Below are positions 1-10,233 of a DNA stretch of 51,912 nt, piece by piece; position 1 is the stretch's first letter; each line of letters starts with the position of its first letter. The notes under the pieces are model-generated. The model searched no databases and was not told the origin of the DNA. It saw only the letters and a list, made by a program, of their open reading frames with translations. A program made the translations under genes and the position numbers. Origin of the DNA: Paenisporosarcina sp. HGH0030 (GTDB lineage: Bacteria > Bacillota > Bacilli > Bacillales_A > Planococcaceae). The stretch covers positions 1-51,912 of the forward strand of contig NZ_KE150425.1 in assembly GCF_000411295.1 (NCBI RefSeq), in the 5' to 3' direction.

Positions 1-128
1 CCACGTGTTACTCACCCGTCCGCCGCTAAAATCAGAAGAAGCAAGCTTCTTCATCATTCCGCTCGACTTGCATGTATTAGGCACGCCGCCAGCGTTCGTC
101 CTGAGCCAGGATCAAACTCTCCATAATA
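1..128 (-). rRNA. rrs: 16S ribosomal RNA, 5' end (partial)
   Basis: The reverse complement carries the conserved 5' start of bacterial 16S rRNA: AGAGTTTGATCCTGGCTCAG, then the GACGAACGCTGGCGG block and the CATGCAAGTCGAGCGGA segment. The gene runs off the left edge, so only about 128 nt are present. The mature 5' end near 128 is estimated from the usual 8-9 nt before AGAGTTTG. It lies downstream of lysS, as rRNA operons do in B. subtilis, and is read in the same direction as most genes here. Confidence 0.97.
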
Positions 129-298
129 GGTGAGTCGATTAGCTCGACTTTGTTGCTGGCGTCAAATTAATGACGTTTTAAAATGAACAATTAAGTTCAA
201 GTTTTGCTTCCCACACCGAAGTGTGTTCCGCTTTATTGTTGACGTTTTGCTGTTCAGTTTTCAAGGTTCATTTCGTTGGTCACTCTCGCGACAGCAAC
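129..298 (-). other. rRNA operon leader region
   Basis: This is the transcribed leader between the proximal rrn promoter and 16S. On the minus strand it contains a CCTTGAAAACTGAACA-type segment near 250-265, typical of Bacillales rrn leaders and spacers and probably linked to antitermination or processing. It also holds a UUCG-loop hairpin (CACACTTCGGTGTG, 212-225) and a CGTCA/TGACG inverted repeat near 165-176. No ORF is credible here. Confidence 0.6.
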
Positions 299-304
299 TT
301 TTAT

Positions 305-333
305 ATCTTAGCAAATTCAGATTGTCATGTCAA
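305..333 (-). promoter_or_regulatory. rrn promoter P2 (sigma-A type)
   Basis: On the minus strand there is TTGACA (333-328), a 17-nt spacer and TAAGAT (310-305). The predicted start, 7 nt further, is a G at 298. A consensus -35 with a near-consensus -10 just ahead of the 16S leader is the usual downstream rrn promoter of Bacillus relatives. Confidence 0.8.
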
Positions 334-386
334 CAAAAAGTTTTGCTTTTTCTTTTTTGTTTGCCGCTTGTTTTGGCGACTTGATT

Positions 387-415
387 ACTATACCACCATA
401 CAAAAGGGTGCACAA
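387..415 (-). promoter_or_regulatory. rrn promoter P1 (sigma-A type)
   Basis: On the minus strand there is TTGTGC (415-410), a 17-nt spacer and TATAGT (392-387), with a predicted G start at 380. It lies 82 bp upstream of P2, giving the tandem P1/P2 layout known for Bacillus rrn operons. G at the start position would make initiation sensitive to GTP level, as reported for B. subtilis rrn promoters. Confidence 0.7.
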
Positions 416-472
416 GTCTTTTTAAAATTAAAAGATTATTAAAATAATAGACCCCTAATTTTTCATTGAAAA

Positions 473-503
473 CAAAAAAGAAGCCGGGACGTAACCCGAC
501 TTC
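473..503 (-). terminator. Intrinsic terminator downstream of lysS
   Basis: On the minus strand a hairpin GAAGTCGGG/CCCGGCTTC with a short loop is followed by a T run. It separates lysS from the rrn promoters. Confidence 0.85.
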
Positions 504-520
504 TTTCTTGTATTGTTTAC

Positions 521-2065
<1,545 letters not shown>

Positions 2066-2162
2066 CTATTGTACACAATTTCACATACGTCTTCACGTCT
2101 TTATTGATATTTCGGAAAAATCTCTTGGAATTTCCATAATTCCGAGAAATTATTTCTATATA

Positions 2163-2193
2163 TAAAAGAGCTATCACCAAAAGTGACAGCTCT
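2163..2193 (-). terminator. Intrinsic terminator downstream of dusB
   Basis: On the minus strand AGAGCTGTCAC and GTGATAGCTCT form a stem with a TTTTG loop, followed by TTTTATA. It ends the pab/fol/dusB cluster before lysS. Confidence 0.85.
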
Positions 2194-2204
2194 AATAACA
2201 CGTT

Positions 2205-3230
2205 TTATATAACGCTTGTCTCAAGTTCACGGCCTAAAGCCATTTGCTCATCTGCAAAGTTGTTAATGAATGCACGCAACTCTTGTGCGGATTCAGTTTG
2301 GTTAATCAAGTTACGAGCTTTTCCGTTTCCACGGATGCCTTTTAAGTACCATGAAGCATGTTTACGCATTTCTCGAACGGCAACGTATTCACCTTTAAGT
2401 GCCACTAAACGTTCGAAGTGAAGTAAGCAGACATCCATTTTCTCACGAACAGATGGTTCTGGCTTTAACTCACCAGACTCCAAATATTCTACCGTGCGGT
2501 AAATCATCCAAGGGTCACCTAAAGCCGCGCGACCAATCATAACACCATCAACGCCGGTTTCCTCTAGCATACGCTTCGCATCTTGAGGTGTTTCAACATC
2601 ACCATTACCGATAACCGGAATGTTGACGTTTTCTTTTACTTGGCGAATGATATCCCAGTCAGCATGACCTTCATACATTTGTACACGTGTACGTCCGTGA
2701 ACAGCTACAGCTGAACCACCCGCACGTTCAACTGCTTGTGCGTTTTGAACTGCGTATAAATGATCTAGATCCCAGCCAGTACGCATTTTCACACTCACGG
2801 GTTTCTTCACGTTATCTACAACCGCCGCAACCATCTCGTAAATCTTTTCTGGTTCAAGCAATAGCTTAGCTCCCGCTTCACATCGAATGATTTTTGAAAC
2901 CGGACAACCCATATTGATATCGATAATATCAGCCGTTGTGTTTTGATCCACATATTTGGCAGCTTCAACAAGTGTTTCTTTGTCACCGCCGAAAATTTGT
3001 AATGACAACGGATTTTCTCTGTCATCGATGTATAGCATGTTCATTGTTCTTTCGTTTTTGTGCACGATTCCTTTATCGCTGATCATCTCAGCATAAACAA
3101 GTCCTGCGCCAAATTCTTTAACGGTCAATCGGAATGCCGAGTTGCAAATACCTGCCATCGGCGCCAATACTACACGGTTATCCATGATGTGTTTACCGAT
3201 TTGAAAAGGCTTTTCACTCATTCTAGTCAT
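2205..3230 (-). CDS. dusB: tRNA-dihydrouridine synthase B
   Basis: FMN-dependent flavoenzyme that reduces uridines in tRNA to dihydrouridine. The 341-residue TIM-barrel protein shows the N-terminal VLAPMAGICNSAFR block. It has the NMGCPVSKI segment with the expected catalytic Cys near residue 105, and the IPVIGNGDV and DGVMIGRAALG flavin-binding blocks. A strong AAAGGAGG lies 7 nt before the ATG. It follows yazB and the folate genes in the B. subtilis order (yacF position). DusB-family membership is clear; which tRNA positions it modifies cannot be read from sequence alone. Confidence 0.95.
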   Translation of the reverse strand: MTRMSEKPFQIGKHIMDNRVVLAPMAGICNSAFRLTVKEFGAGLVYAEMISDKGIVHKNERTMNMLYIDDRENPLSLQIFGGDKETLVEAAKYVDQNTTADIIDINMGCPVSKIIRCEAGAKLLLEPEKIYEMVAAVVDNVKKPVSVKMRTGWDLDHLYAVQNAQAVERAGGSAVAVHGRTRVQMYEGHADWDIIRQVKENVNIPVIGNGDVETPQDAKRMLEETGVDGVMIGRAALGDPWMIYRTVEYLESGELKPEPSVREKMDVCLLHFERLVALKGEYVAVREMRKHASWYLKGIRGNGKARNLINQTESAQELRAFINNFADEQMALGRELETSVI

Positions 3231-3246
3231 TGTTCATCCTCCTTTC

Positions 3247-3459
3247 TTATGAATTTGTCTCACCCATTAACTCTTCTACCTCTATATTCAGCACGGATGC
3301 CATTGTTTCTAGTTGTTGTTGTGTTGGTACTCGAGTTCCACGCTCGATTTGCCCTAAAATAGATGTCGACATTCCAATTTGTTTGGCAAAGTCGAGTTGC
3401 TTCATCGCTTTTAGTTTTCTAAACGCACGAATGCGTCTACCCCATCGATTGTTTTCCAT
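3247..3459 (-). CDS. yazB: Small XRE-family helix-turn-helix protein (YazB-like)
   Basis: A 70-residue protein that is almost entirely a helix-turn-helix domain of the XRE/Cro type. QLDFAKQIGMSTSILGQIE forms the HTH helices, followed by a typical VPTQQQLETMASVLNI segment. It is probably a DNA-binding regulator, but no target is known to me. The start overlaps the 3' end of folK by 49 nt. A weak AAGGCG site lies 7 nt before the ATG, so translation may be coupled to folK. The same small gene sits between folK and dusB in B. subtilis. Whether it regulates the folate cluster is a guess. Confidence 0.85.
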   Translation of the reverse strand: MENNRWGRRIRAFRKLKAMKQLDFAKQIGMSTSILGQIERGTRVPTQQQLETMASVLNIEVEELMGETNS

Positions 3460-3929
3460 ACGTGAACGCCTTCTTTCTGTCCTTCTGCATACTTGCGAAA
3501 AGACACACCAGTTACTGGATGTATGCCTTCAGGCAATAATTCCATCAACGGAACGAGAACAAACCCTCGTTCATGCATTCGTGGATGAGGGACAGTCAGT
3601 TTCTCTGACACTATATTTTCATCATTATAGAGCAAAATGTCAAGGTCTATGCACCTTGGTCCCCAACGAAATTCACGAATTCTCCCTAGAGTCTGCTCGG
3701 TTTCCAAGCAAATAAAAAGGATTTCATCCGCAGTTAATGGACTCTTGATTTCAACGACGATATTTAAAAAAGATGCTTGCTCAGTATAACCGACTGGGTC
3801 CGTCTCATAAACCGACGACACTGCAGTGACTTCTAAATCGTTCTCCATTTGCAGCATTTTAACCGCATCTTGCAACATCTCGAAACGATTACCTAAATTC
3901 GACCCTAACGAAAGATAGGCGGTATTCAT
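3411..3929 (-). CDS. folK: 6-hydroxymethyl-7,8-dihydropterin pyrophosphokinase
   Basis: Transfers pyrophosphate from ATP to 6-hydroxymethyl-dihydropterin, making the pterin donor used by FolP. The 172-residue length fits the HPPK family. It starts with YLSLGSNLGNR, has the DPVGYTEQASFLN pterin loop, and carries the family signature RWGPRCIDLDILLY (about residues 94-107) with its Mg-binding Asp pair. The ATG overlaps the folB stop by 4 nt (ATGA), indicating translational coupling. Confidence 0.97.
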   Translation of the reverse strand: MNTAYLSLGSNLGNRFEMLQDAVKMLQMENDLEVTAVSSVYETDPVGYTEQASFLNIVVEIKSPLTADEILFICLETEQTLGRIREFRWGPRCIDLDILLYNDENIVSEKLTVPHPRMHERGFVLVPLMELLPEGIHPVTGVSFRKYAEGQKEGVHVWKTIDGVDAFVRLEN

Positions 3930-4294
3930 ACATATGTACCTCGCGTAATTTCAACAGCTACCGAACGGTAATGCCCAGGAATCGGGGGATCAGGTTTAAT
4001 CAACATCACTTTGCAACCTTTTACAATCCCTTCAAACTTCGTCAAAATTTCTTGTGAGATTCGCTCTGCCACCGTTTCCACAAGCTTCACAGGTTCACCC
4101 TCTACAATCTTTTGGCAAACAAAGAATGCCTCTGCATAGTTAACGGTTTTCTCAAGATTGTCCGTTTGACCAGCTTCCTGTAAGTCCACTGCCAATGATA
4201 AGGTTACACGGAATCGTTGACCGAGTTTTGTTTCTTCAGCAAACACACCGTGATAGCCCCAAAATTCCATATCGTTCACATGAATATAATCCAT
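3926..4294 (-). CDS. folB: Dihydroneopterin aldolase
   Basis: Cleaves dihydroneopterin to 6-hydroxymethyl-dihydropterin and glycolaldehyde, one step before FolK. The 122 residues match the family. The N-terminal MEFWGYHGVFAEETKLGQ segment and the conserved Lys near residue 100 in the VMLIKPDPPIPGHY block are characteristic. AAGGGGCG lies 7 nt before the ATG. It is 13 bp downstream of folP and overlaps folK. Confidence 0.97.
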   Translation of the reverse strand: MDYIHVNDMEFWGYHGVFAEETKLGQRFRVTLSLAVDLQEAGQTDNLEKTVNYAEAFFVCQKIVEGEPVKLVETVAERISQEILTKFEGIVKGCKVMLIKPDPPIPGHYRSVAVEITRGTYV

Positions 4295-4307
4295 TTATTT
4301 TCGCCCC

Positions 4308-5159
4308 TTAACGTTCTATATATGGTTGTTTACCAGTCAATACATCCATCATACGTACTGTACGAACGATTTCTTTCACGTCATGTACACGCATCATATG
4401 ACATCCATGCATGATACCGAAGGAAACGGTTGCTGCGGTTCCTTCCAAACGTTCCTCAACAGGCAAATTTAAAATGTTGCCAACCATGGACTTACGGGAT
4501 GTACCAAGCAGCACGGGATATCCCATTTCCACTACTTCTTGTAAATGCTGCATCATCCATATGTTTTGTTCGGTCGTTTTCCCAAATCCAATGCCGGGAT
4601 CCAACCAAATTTGTTCATCAGGAACGCCTGCATCTTTAGCTATTTGCACACTTTCCTCCAGATCCTTGCGTACATCCGGCCAGAAATTTGCGTATTCCGT
4701 GTTATCACGATTGTGCATCAATAAAATCGGCACGCCAAGTCTTGCCGCCACTTCAGCAATTGCAGGTTCACGTTTCGCTCCCCACACGTCATTGATAATA
4801 TGAGCTCCAGCAAGGATGGCAGCTTCCGCCACTTTCGCTTTATACGTATCAATCGAAATAGCCACATCCAGTTCACGCACCAACGCTTCGATTACAGGAA
4901 TAACACGTGAAATTTCTTCTTCTTCACTTACGGCATCATGACCAGGGCGTGTTGATTCCCCACCGACATCAATTATTTTCGCTCCATCAGCCACCATTTT
5001 TTTCGCATGAATAACCGCTTCTTCTATAGCGTTAAAACGTCCACCATCCGAAAAAGAATCAGGTGTCACATTCAGTATTCCCATGACAATCGTTTCGTTA
5101 TGAAAATCAAATACCATCCCATTCACTTCGAACAGTTTTGTGTAATGTATTAAATTCAC
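4308..5159 (-). CDS. folP: Dihydropteroate synthase
   Basis: Condenses p-aminobenzoate with the pterin pyrophosphate to give dihydropteroate; it is the sulfonamide target. The 283-residue TIM barrel shows the two family signatures, MGILNVTPDSFSDGGRF and IIDVGGESTRPGH, and the C-terminal LLGTSRKS and RVHDV blocks. The start is GTG, overlapping the pabC stop (GTGA), with AAGGAG 8 nt upstream. The pABA supplier (PabC) is translated immediately before the pABA user. Confidence 0.97.
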   Translation of the reverse strand: MNLIHYTKLFEVNGMVFDFHNETIVMGILNVTPDSFSDGGRFNAIEEAVIHAKKMVADGAKIIDVGGESTRPGHDAVSEEEEISRVIPVIEALVRELDVAISIDTYKAKVAEAAILAGAHIINDVWGAKREPAIAEVAARLGVPILLMHNRDNTEYANFWPDVRKDLEESVQIAKDAGVPDEQIWLDPGIGFGKTTEQNIWMMQHLQEVVEMGYPVLLGTSRKSMVGNILNLPVEERLEGTAATVSFGIMHGCHMMRVHDVKEIVRTVRMMDVLTGKQPYIER

Positions 5160-6013
5160 TCAAATCGCTCCTTGTTTGCCCGTTCCACTTGTTTTGCATA
5201 AAGTTCATGTAACTGCGTATAGATTAACCCATCTTTTCCATCAAAAAATCTTGATCCAAGTTGGCGAATTGGTACCAATTCTTGTACCGCATTTGAAACA
5301 AATACTTCGCTGGCCGCTTCCAGCCTATCTGGAGTAAATAGCCCTTGTTCTACATGCAAGTTGAGTGCAGTTGCTTCTCGCAACACCCAGTCACGAGTAA
5401 TTCCCGCTAATATGCCCGTCTCCAGTGAGGGAGTATACAGTACACCTTCTTGAACCCAGAAAATATTGGAGGTAATGCCTTCTGCAACATGTCCACCTTC
5501 CGTCAAAAAGAAACCTTCCTTCTCAGCTAGTGAAGGAAGTTCCAAGCGAGCACGGACGTTGTTGGCATAATGATGTGATTTGTGACGCATTCCACTTTCC
5601 GGTGTATTACGATGCGTTTCCAGCCATACCGCCGACTTTTCTTTTCCTCGCGTCATCGGCGGCAGTGCTTTTCTAAATAAAATTAACGTCGGTTTTTCAT
5701 ACTCGGCTGGCGCTAAACCGATATCATGCACACCAGCTGAAACGTTCATACGGAAATAGCCATCTTCTCCGCCGCTGCGCTCGTTCAACTCTTGAATAAC
5801 CGATGTCAGCGTGCCTATATCTAATTTTATCGTCATTCGAAATTCATCGAGCGCGAGTTGCAACCGCTTCAAATGCTCTTCAAGCAAAAAAGGCTCTCCA
5901 TCATACGTACGGAATGTTTCAAAAAACCCTAAGCCGTAGAGGAAGCCATGGTCAAAAGGAGAAATGCGTAGCTCTTCCGCTTTTACAAATTCCCCATTCA
6001 TCCAAGCCCACAT
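5156..6013 (-). CDS. pabC: Aminodeoxychorismate lyase
   Basis: PLP enzyme of fold type IV that splits 4-amino-4-deoxychorismate into p-aminobenzoate and pyruvate. The internal ATG at 6013 (MWAWMNGEF, 285 residues) is chosen over an in-frame ATG 10 codons upstream. It forms TAATG with the pabA stop and has AGGAAG just upstream. SPFDHGFLYGLGFFETFR is typical of the class IV aminotransferase/lyase family, and the Lys of the RHKSHHYAN segment is the likely PLP-binding residue. D-amino-acid aminotransferase is a possible paralogue, but the position between pabA and folP settles the role. Confidence 0.93.
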   Translation of the reverse strand: MWAWMNGEFVKAEELRISPFDHGFLYGLGFFETFRTYDGEPFLLEEHLKRLQLALDEFRMTIKLDIGTLTSVIQELNERSGGEDGYFRMNVSAGVHDIGLAPAEYEKPTLILFRKALPPMTRGKEKSAVWLETHRNTPESGMRHKSHHYANNVRARLELPSLAEKEGFFLTEGGHVAEGITSNIFWVQEGVLYTPSLETGILAGITRDWVLREATALNLHVEQGLFTPDRLEAASEVFVSNAVQELVPIRQLGSRFFDGKDGLIYTQLHELYAKQVERANKERFE

Positions 6014-6606
6014 TACGCTTCCTGCTTCTTTGCCGAATGGCAATACGTTTCAATGAAATTACGAAGCAATTGTTTACCCGCTTCCGTCATGATGGATTCG
6101 GGGTGATACTGGACACCTTCGACTGCATATTCACGATGACGAAGCCCCATTATTTCACCTTCTGCAGTCCAAGAAGTCACTTCGAGACAATCAGGAAGAG
6201 ATTCTTTTTCAACAATCAAGGAATGATAGCGCGTCGCTGTAAATGGATTGGGCATCCCCGCATTTACACCTTTTCCATCGTGATGAACTGGAGAAGTTTT
6301 ACCGTGCATTAAACGTTCTGCACGAATGACATTGCCTCCGAATGCTTGTCCAATGGATTGATGGCCAAGGCACACACCGAAAATCGGAATTTTACCGGCA
6401 AAATGCGTAATGACTTCTAAACTGACGCCTGCATCATTTGGTGTACATGGTCCTGGAGAGACAACAATCATTTGCGGATTTAACGATTCAATATCCATCA
6501 TGGTCAATTCGTTATTTCGTTTAACAAGTAGCTCTTCGCCAAGTTCACCGAAATACTGGACCAAGTTATAAGTGAAAGAATCGTAGTTATCAATCATTAA
6601 AATCAT
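6013..6606 (-). CDS. pabA: Aminodeoxychorismate/anthranilate synthase glutaminase subunit
   Basis: Class I glutamine amidotransferase subunit that supplies ammonia to PabB. The 197 residues carry the triad: Cys in [15 protein letters not shown] (about residue 79) and His-Glu in [12 protein letters not shown]. In B. subtilis the equivalent subunit serves both folate and tryptophan synthesis; whether that holds here depends on the trp genes, which lie outside the window. The ATG overlaps the pabB stop (ATGA) and the stop overlaps pabC. Confidence 0.96.
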   Translation of the reverse strand: MILMIDNYDSFTYNLVQYFGELGEELLVKRNNELTMMDIESLNPQMIVVSPGPCTPNDAGVSLEVITHFAGKIPIFGVCLGHQSIGQAFGGNVIRAERLMHGKTSPVHHDGKGVNAGMPNPFTATRYHSLIVEKESLPDCLEVTSWTAEGEIMGLRHREYAVEGVQYHPESIMTEAGKQLLRNFIETYCHSAKKQEA

Positions 6607-8021
6607 TTATTGCCCACTCCTTCCGCCATTGCTTTTGCTTGCCAAAGCGCTTTTGCTTTGTTTAGCGATTCGATATATTCGTTTTCAGGACTAGAATCAA
6701 TAACTATTCCAGCTCCCGCTTGTATATGTGCCAAGCCATCCTGTACAAATGCTGTACGGATGACGATATTGAATTCCAAATCTCCTGTATAACCAAGCCA
6801 TCCGATCGATCCCGTATATAAACCACGTCGTACCGGTTCAAGTTCTTCGATGATTTCCATTGTGCGGATTTTTGGTGCTCCCGTGATGGTTCCTCCAGGG
6901 AACACCGCTCGGACTACTTCTGTATTTGACGTATTCTCAGCAAGTGTTCCTCGAACGTTAGAGACGATATGCATCACGTGCGAATACTTTTCAATGACCA
7001 TAAACTCGTTTACTTCCACAGAACCGTACGCAGACACTCGTCCTAAATCATTGCGTTCTAAATCCACTAGCATCACGTGTTCTGCACGTTCTTTTTCGTT
7101 ATCGATCAATTCCTTTGCAAGAAGCTCGTCTTCTTGTTCGTTCTTCCCGCGAGGACGCGTTCCAGCAATTGGACGTGTCGACAGCTCGTCTCCCTTTTTC
7201 TTCACCAGTAATTCCGGTGATCCTGACACAACCGCAAATTCAGGCGATTGGATGAACGCCATATAAGGTGAGGGATTAAAAGAACGCAATGCCTCGTAGT
7301 ATGTCACCGGTGAAACGGACAACGCTTTCGACTGGCGTACAGATAAGTTGACCTGGAATACATCCCCTTGTCCGATGTATGTTTGAATGCGACGCACAGC
7401 TTCTTCAAAAGCAAGCCCCGTCATCGACACATGCAGTTCAGTATGATCTTCCAACACTTCGGTTGCTGCACCTGGTGAAAACATCCTAGAAGCGATGCCT
7501 TTTTTTGCAGCTTCCATCCACTTGTTACTTTCAACTTGCAAATCAACTGAAACGGTTGGCAAATGCATAACATGCACACGTTCTTTTTCAATATCCAATA
7601 CCGCCCATTGATCGAGTAAATAGAAGTACAGATCCGGAATTTGCAAGTCATCCTCTGTGTCGTTAGGCAACGCTTCGATTTGACGAGCATAATCGTACGT
7701 AATGAACCCTGCTGCACCACCTTGGAAATCCGGCAGCTCGTCAATATGTGCAAATTGATATTCGGCTACCAATTCCTCGACCAATTGCAACGCTTCTCCT
7801 TGCCGCACTTCCACTTTTCCATCACGCCATTCAATGCGCAATCCACCTTCCGTTGATTCAACGACTGCGAGTGGATTCCAGGAAGCAACGCTGTAGTGCC
7901 CTCCACGTCCGCTTTCCATCAAAATATGGTAGGATTCATGTTGCGTTAATTCTTTATAGGCATAGTAAAATTCATCTTTATTTAAAGAAATCGTAGTTGT
8001 TTGTAGTTGAACATCACGCAT
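6603..8021 (-). CDS. pabB: Aminodeoxychorismate synthase component I
   Basis: Converts chorismate and ammonia to 4-amino-4-deoxychorismate. The protein has 472 residues from the ATG at 8021 (MRDVQLQ). This is preferred to an upstream in-frame ATG because AGGGGGAG sits 7-8 nt before it. The chorismate-utilising C-terminal domain shows [21 protein letters not shown] and [11 protein letters not shown]. An anthranilate synthase (TrpE) would look similar; linkage to pabC and the fol genes supports PabB. It is the first gene of the pab/fol cluster. Confidence 0.93.
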   Translation of the reverse strand: MRDVQLQTTTISLNKDEFYYAYKELTQHESYHILMESGRGGHYSVASWNPLAVVESTEGGLRIEWRDGKVEVRQGEALQLVEELVAEYQFAHIDELPDFQGGAAGFITYDYARQIEALPNDTEDDLQIPDLYFYLLDQWAVLDIEKERVHVMHLPTVSVDLQVESNKWMEAAKKGIASRMFSPGAATEVLEDHTELHVSMTGLAFEEAVRRIQTYIGQGDVFQVNLSVRQSKALSVSPVTYYEALRSFNPSPYMAFIQSPEFAVVSGSPELLVKKKGDELSTRPIAGTRPRGKNEQEDELLAKELIDNEKERAEHVMLVDLERNDLGRVSAYGSVEVNEFMVIEKYSHVMHIVSNVRGTLAENTSNTEVVRAVFPGGTITGAPKIRTMEIIEELEPVRRGLYTGSIGWLGYTGDLEFNIVIRTAFVQDGLAHIQAGAGIVIDSSPENEYIESLNKAKALWQAKAMAEGVGNK

Positions 8022-8094
8022 GTTCGGTCTCCCCCTGAAAAACAATTATCGCTTTCATCTTATCGTGAAAGACCTATTGAAAGCCACAATAAAA

Positions 8095-8145
8095 GCGTAA
8101 AGTGCCACTTAAGCTCGACACCGGCGCTGAAAGGATGGTTTCCTT
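8095..8145 (+). repeat. Dispersed hairpin repeat, copy R1 (left half only)
   Basis: Matches the left arm of the repeat family described at 19021-19145: GCGTAAAGTGCCAC, then a GCTCGACACCGGCGCTG segment, then a small hairpin AAAGGA/TCCTTT where the other copies have their central stem. The right arm is missing. It occupies the pabB-cysK gap. Confidence 0.6.
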
Positions 8146-8204
8146 TGTGCCAGGATTCATGAAAGAATGGAAGTTTTTAGTATAAGTTGATACTTTATTA
8201 GGCA

Positions 8205-8233
8205 CAAAAAAGAGAGAACGTCTCCGCTCTCTC
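8205..8233 (-). terminator. Intrinsic terminator downstream of cysK
   Basis: On the minus strand a GAGAG/CTCTC stem with a GC-containing loop is followed by TTTTTTG. It lies 12 bp after the cysK stop. Confidence 0.65.
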
Positions 8234-8244
8234 CTCTGCCATTA

Positions 8245-9171
8245 TTATTGTTCATCAAATTGGTATAATGGTGTACTTAAATAACGTTCCCCGTTCGAAG
8301 GAAGAATTGCTAAAACTTTTTTTCCTTTTCCGATCTTGCGTGCTACTTCCAGTGCCGCATATACAGCTGCCCCTGAAGAAACTCCACCCAGAATTCCTTC
8401 TTCGCGTGCCACTTTACGCGCAGTTTCATAGGCATCTTCGTTTGAGACTTGAATGATAGAATCGTATATTTCAGTGTTCAATACTTCAGGTACAAAACCG
8501 GCACCAATTCCTTGGATTTTATGAGGTCCTGGTTGACCACCCGATAAAACAGCTGAATCTTTTGGCTCAACCGCTACAATTTCAATGCCTGGGAAATTCT
8601 TTTTCAGCACTTCACCAGCACCTGTAATCGTTCCGCCAGTTCCAATACCAGAAATGAAAGCATCCAGTTGATCCATAGCTTCTACAATTTCCGGTCCTGT
8701 TGTTAAACGATGCACTTCCGGATTTGCAAGGTTATTGAATTGTTGCGGCATAAACCAACCATTTTCTTCAGCCAGTTCAGTTGCTTTCGCAATAGCACCC
8801 TTCATTCCGTCCGGTCCTGGAGTCAGCACTAAGTCTGCACCGTAAGCACGCAATAAATTGCGTCGTTCCAAACTCATGGTTTCAGGCATTACAAGGACGG
8901 ACTTGTAGCCTTTTGCCGCCGCAATCATCGCTAGCCCGATTCCTGTGTTTCCGCTTGTCGGTTCGATAATGGTGTCACCTTGTTTTAATTTCCCATCACG
9001 CTCAGCCGCTTCTACCATTGAAAGAGCAATGCGATCTTTCACACTACTGCTTGGATTGAAGAATTCTAACTTCAAATAGACTTCTGCATCTTCAGGTCCT
9101 GTTAAACGATTTAATTTCACAATCGGGGTTTTCCCCACTAAATCAGCTACTGAATTTCCCACACGTGTCAT
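8245..9171 (-). CDS. cysK: Cysteine synthase A (O-acetylserine sulfhydrylase)
   Basis: PLP-dependent synthesis of L-cysteine from O-acetylserine and sulfide. Starting at the ATG at 9171 ([18 protein letters not shown]) gives 308 residues, the normal family length, with AGGAG 7 nt upstream. The longer frame to 9240 contains the promoter and is unlikely. The PLP Lys lies in [11 protein letters not shown] (about residue 44), the substrate loop is [10 protein letters not shown], and the phosphate loop is [12 protein letters not shown]. It is a single-gene unit between a promoter and a terminator. Confidence 0.95.
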   Translation of the reverse strand: MTRVGNSVADLVGKTPIVKLNRLTGPEDAEVYLKLEFFNPSSSVKDRIALSMVEAAERDGKLKQGDTIIEPTSGNTGIGLAMIAAAKGYKSVLVMPETMSLERRNLLRAYGADLVLTPGPDGMKGAIAKATELAEENGWFMPQQFNNLANPEVHRLTTGPEIVEAMDQLDAFISGIGTGGTITGAGEVLKKNFPGIEIVAVEPKDSAVLSGGQPGPHKIQGIGAGFVPEVLNTEIYDSIIQVSNEDAYETARKVAREEGILGGVSSGAAVYAALEVARKIGKGKKVLAILPSNGERYLSTPLYQFDEQ

Positions 9172-9218
9172 TTCCTCACTCCTAATCCCTAGTAACTCAA
9201 TTGGTTTTCGTTTCCTTA

Positions 9219-9247
9219 ATTCTACCAATTCTTCTGACATTTCGCAA
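9219..9247 (-). promoter_or_regulatory. Putative sigma-A promoter of cysK
   Basis: On the minus strand there is TTGCGA, a 17-nt spacer and TAGAAT, about 48 bp before the cysK ATG. In B. subtilis cysK is controlled by CymR; I cannot confirm a CymR site here. Confidence 0.55.
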
Positions 9248-9285
9248 ACAAAAAGCAGCTCCCTGAACGAATCAGAAAACTGCTT
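9247..9285 (-). terminator. Putative terminator downstream of yacD
   Basis: On the minus strand an AAGCAG/CTGCTT stem encloses a 21-nt loop and is followed by TTTG. The loop is long, so strength is uncertain. Its T tract abuts the cysK -35 region. Confidence 0.5.
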
Positions 9286-9294
9286 AAGTATATG

Positions 9295-10233
9295 TTATTC
9301 ACCATAAAACCATTCGGTGTCAAATTCTTTCCAGAAAGCTTCAGGTGATACAGATTGTGGCAATTGTTCCAAAGCTAGCTCTCTCTTAATCTGATTTTTT
9401 ACATCATCATATGAAAAAGCTCGCCCTTTTGCGATATCTTGCACATACACAATGCCGTACCTTCCATCGGATAGGGGAACAGGATCACTATATTGCTCTA
9501 TTTCCAGTTTACTAGCTGCCGTTACAACTGAATAGTCCACATTCTCCTGACCCTCCGAAATAAAGCCAATATCTCCGCCAAGGCTGGCTGAAGATACGTC
9601 AACTGAACGTTCACGAGCTAACACGTCAAAGGACGAACCATTTTCAAGTTCTTTTAGCGTCTCCTGTGCATCCGATTCAGACTGCAAAACAATCAAGCTC
9701 GTCCGATACGTCGTTGGGATATTATACAGGGACTGATTTTCATCGTAAAAGGTTTGAATTTGTTCGTCTTCAATTACCACATCTTTTGTTAACACTTTAT
9801 CTAAAATTAATTGCGCTCTCATTTGTTTGCGTTGCATATCGTCATTGAGCGAATGTATTTGTGAATTTGTACTATCCTGAGCAGAACGAATCAAGGCAAT
9901 TTCCAAATCTACTTCTTTATCCGTTACTTCAATTTCGTATTTCTCCGCTGCCGCTTCCATCACTTTACCATTTACAAGTTCAAGAAGTGTTTCTTTTCCG
10001 TACTGTTCTTCCATTGCGACCATCCAGTCTTCACGGGTGATTTTCTCACCACCAACGGATGCAACTTCTTCACCGCCACCAGTTTTTTGATTCGGAATCA
10101 TCCATGCGATGAACCACAATAAATTACCTAGCAGTAAAAGACCTAATACGATAAGTACTGGTTTTGTTTTCAATCTCCTCTGAGTAGGTCGACCATCCAT
10201 CGGACGACGATCATTATTATGATTTAATTTCAT
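9295..10233 (-). CDS. yacD: Membrane-anchored PrsA-like foldase / parvulin-type PPIase (YacD-like)
   Basis: Probable extracytoplasmic protein-folding factor. After a basic N-terminus there is one membrane segment ([20 protein letters not shown]). A SurA_N/PrsA-like helical region follows, and then a parvulin-type domain (about residues 150-250 of 312) with [12 protein letters not shown] and [12 protein letters not shown], typical of rotamase domains. There is no lipobox Cys, so it is a transmembrane protein rather than a lipoprotein like PrsA. The start is uncertain: the ATG at 10233 overlaps hslO by 17 nt and has only a weak ribosome site; another ATG is at 10200. It sits between hslO and cysK, as yacD does in B. 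subtilis. Confidence 0.8.
   Translation of the reverse strand: MKLNHNNDRRPMDGRPTQRRLKTKPVLIVLGLLLLGNLLWFIAWMIPNQKTGGGEEVASVGGEKITREDWMVAMEEQYGKETLLELVNGKVMEAAAEKYEIEVTDKEVDLEIALIRSAQDSTNSQIHSLNDDMQRKQMRAQLILDKVLTKDVVIEDEQIQTFYDENQSLYNIPTTYRTSLIVLQSESDAQETLKELENGSSFDVLARERSVDVSSASLGGDIGFISEGQENVDYSVVTAASKLEIEQYSDPVPLSDGRYGIVYVQDIAKGRAFSYDDVKNQIKRELALEQLPQSVSPEAFWKEFDTEWFYGE

Noticed and set aside
221-442. Plus-strand 73-codon frame in the rrn promoter region
   Set aside because: It is antisense to the tandem rrn promoters and leader and is Phe-rich low-complexity sequence.
3230-3715. Plus-strand open frame of 161 codons opposite yazB/folK
   Set aside because: Covered by the folK-yazB overlap on the other strand; no recognisable domain.
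5803-6312. Plus-strand open frame of 169 codons opposite pabC/pabA
   Set aside because: Antisense to conserved genes, Phe/Arg-rich composition, no family resemblance and no ribosome site.
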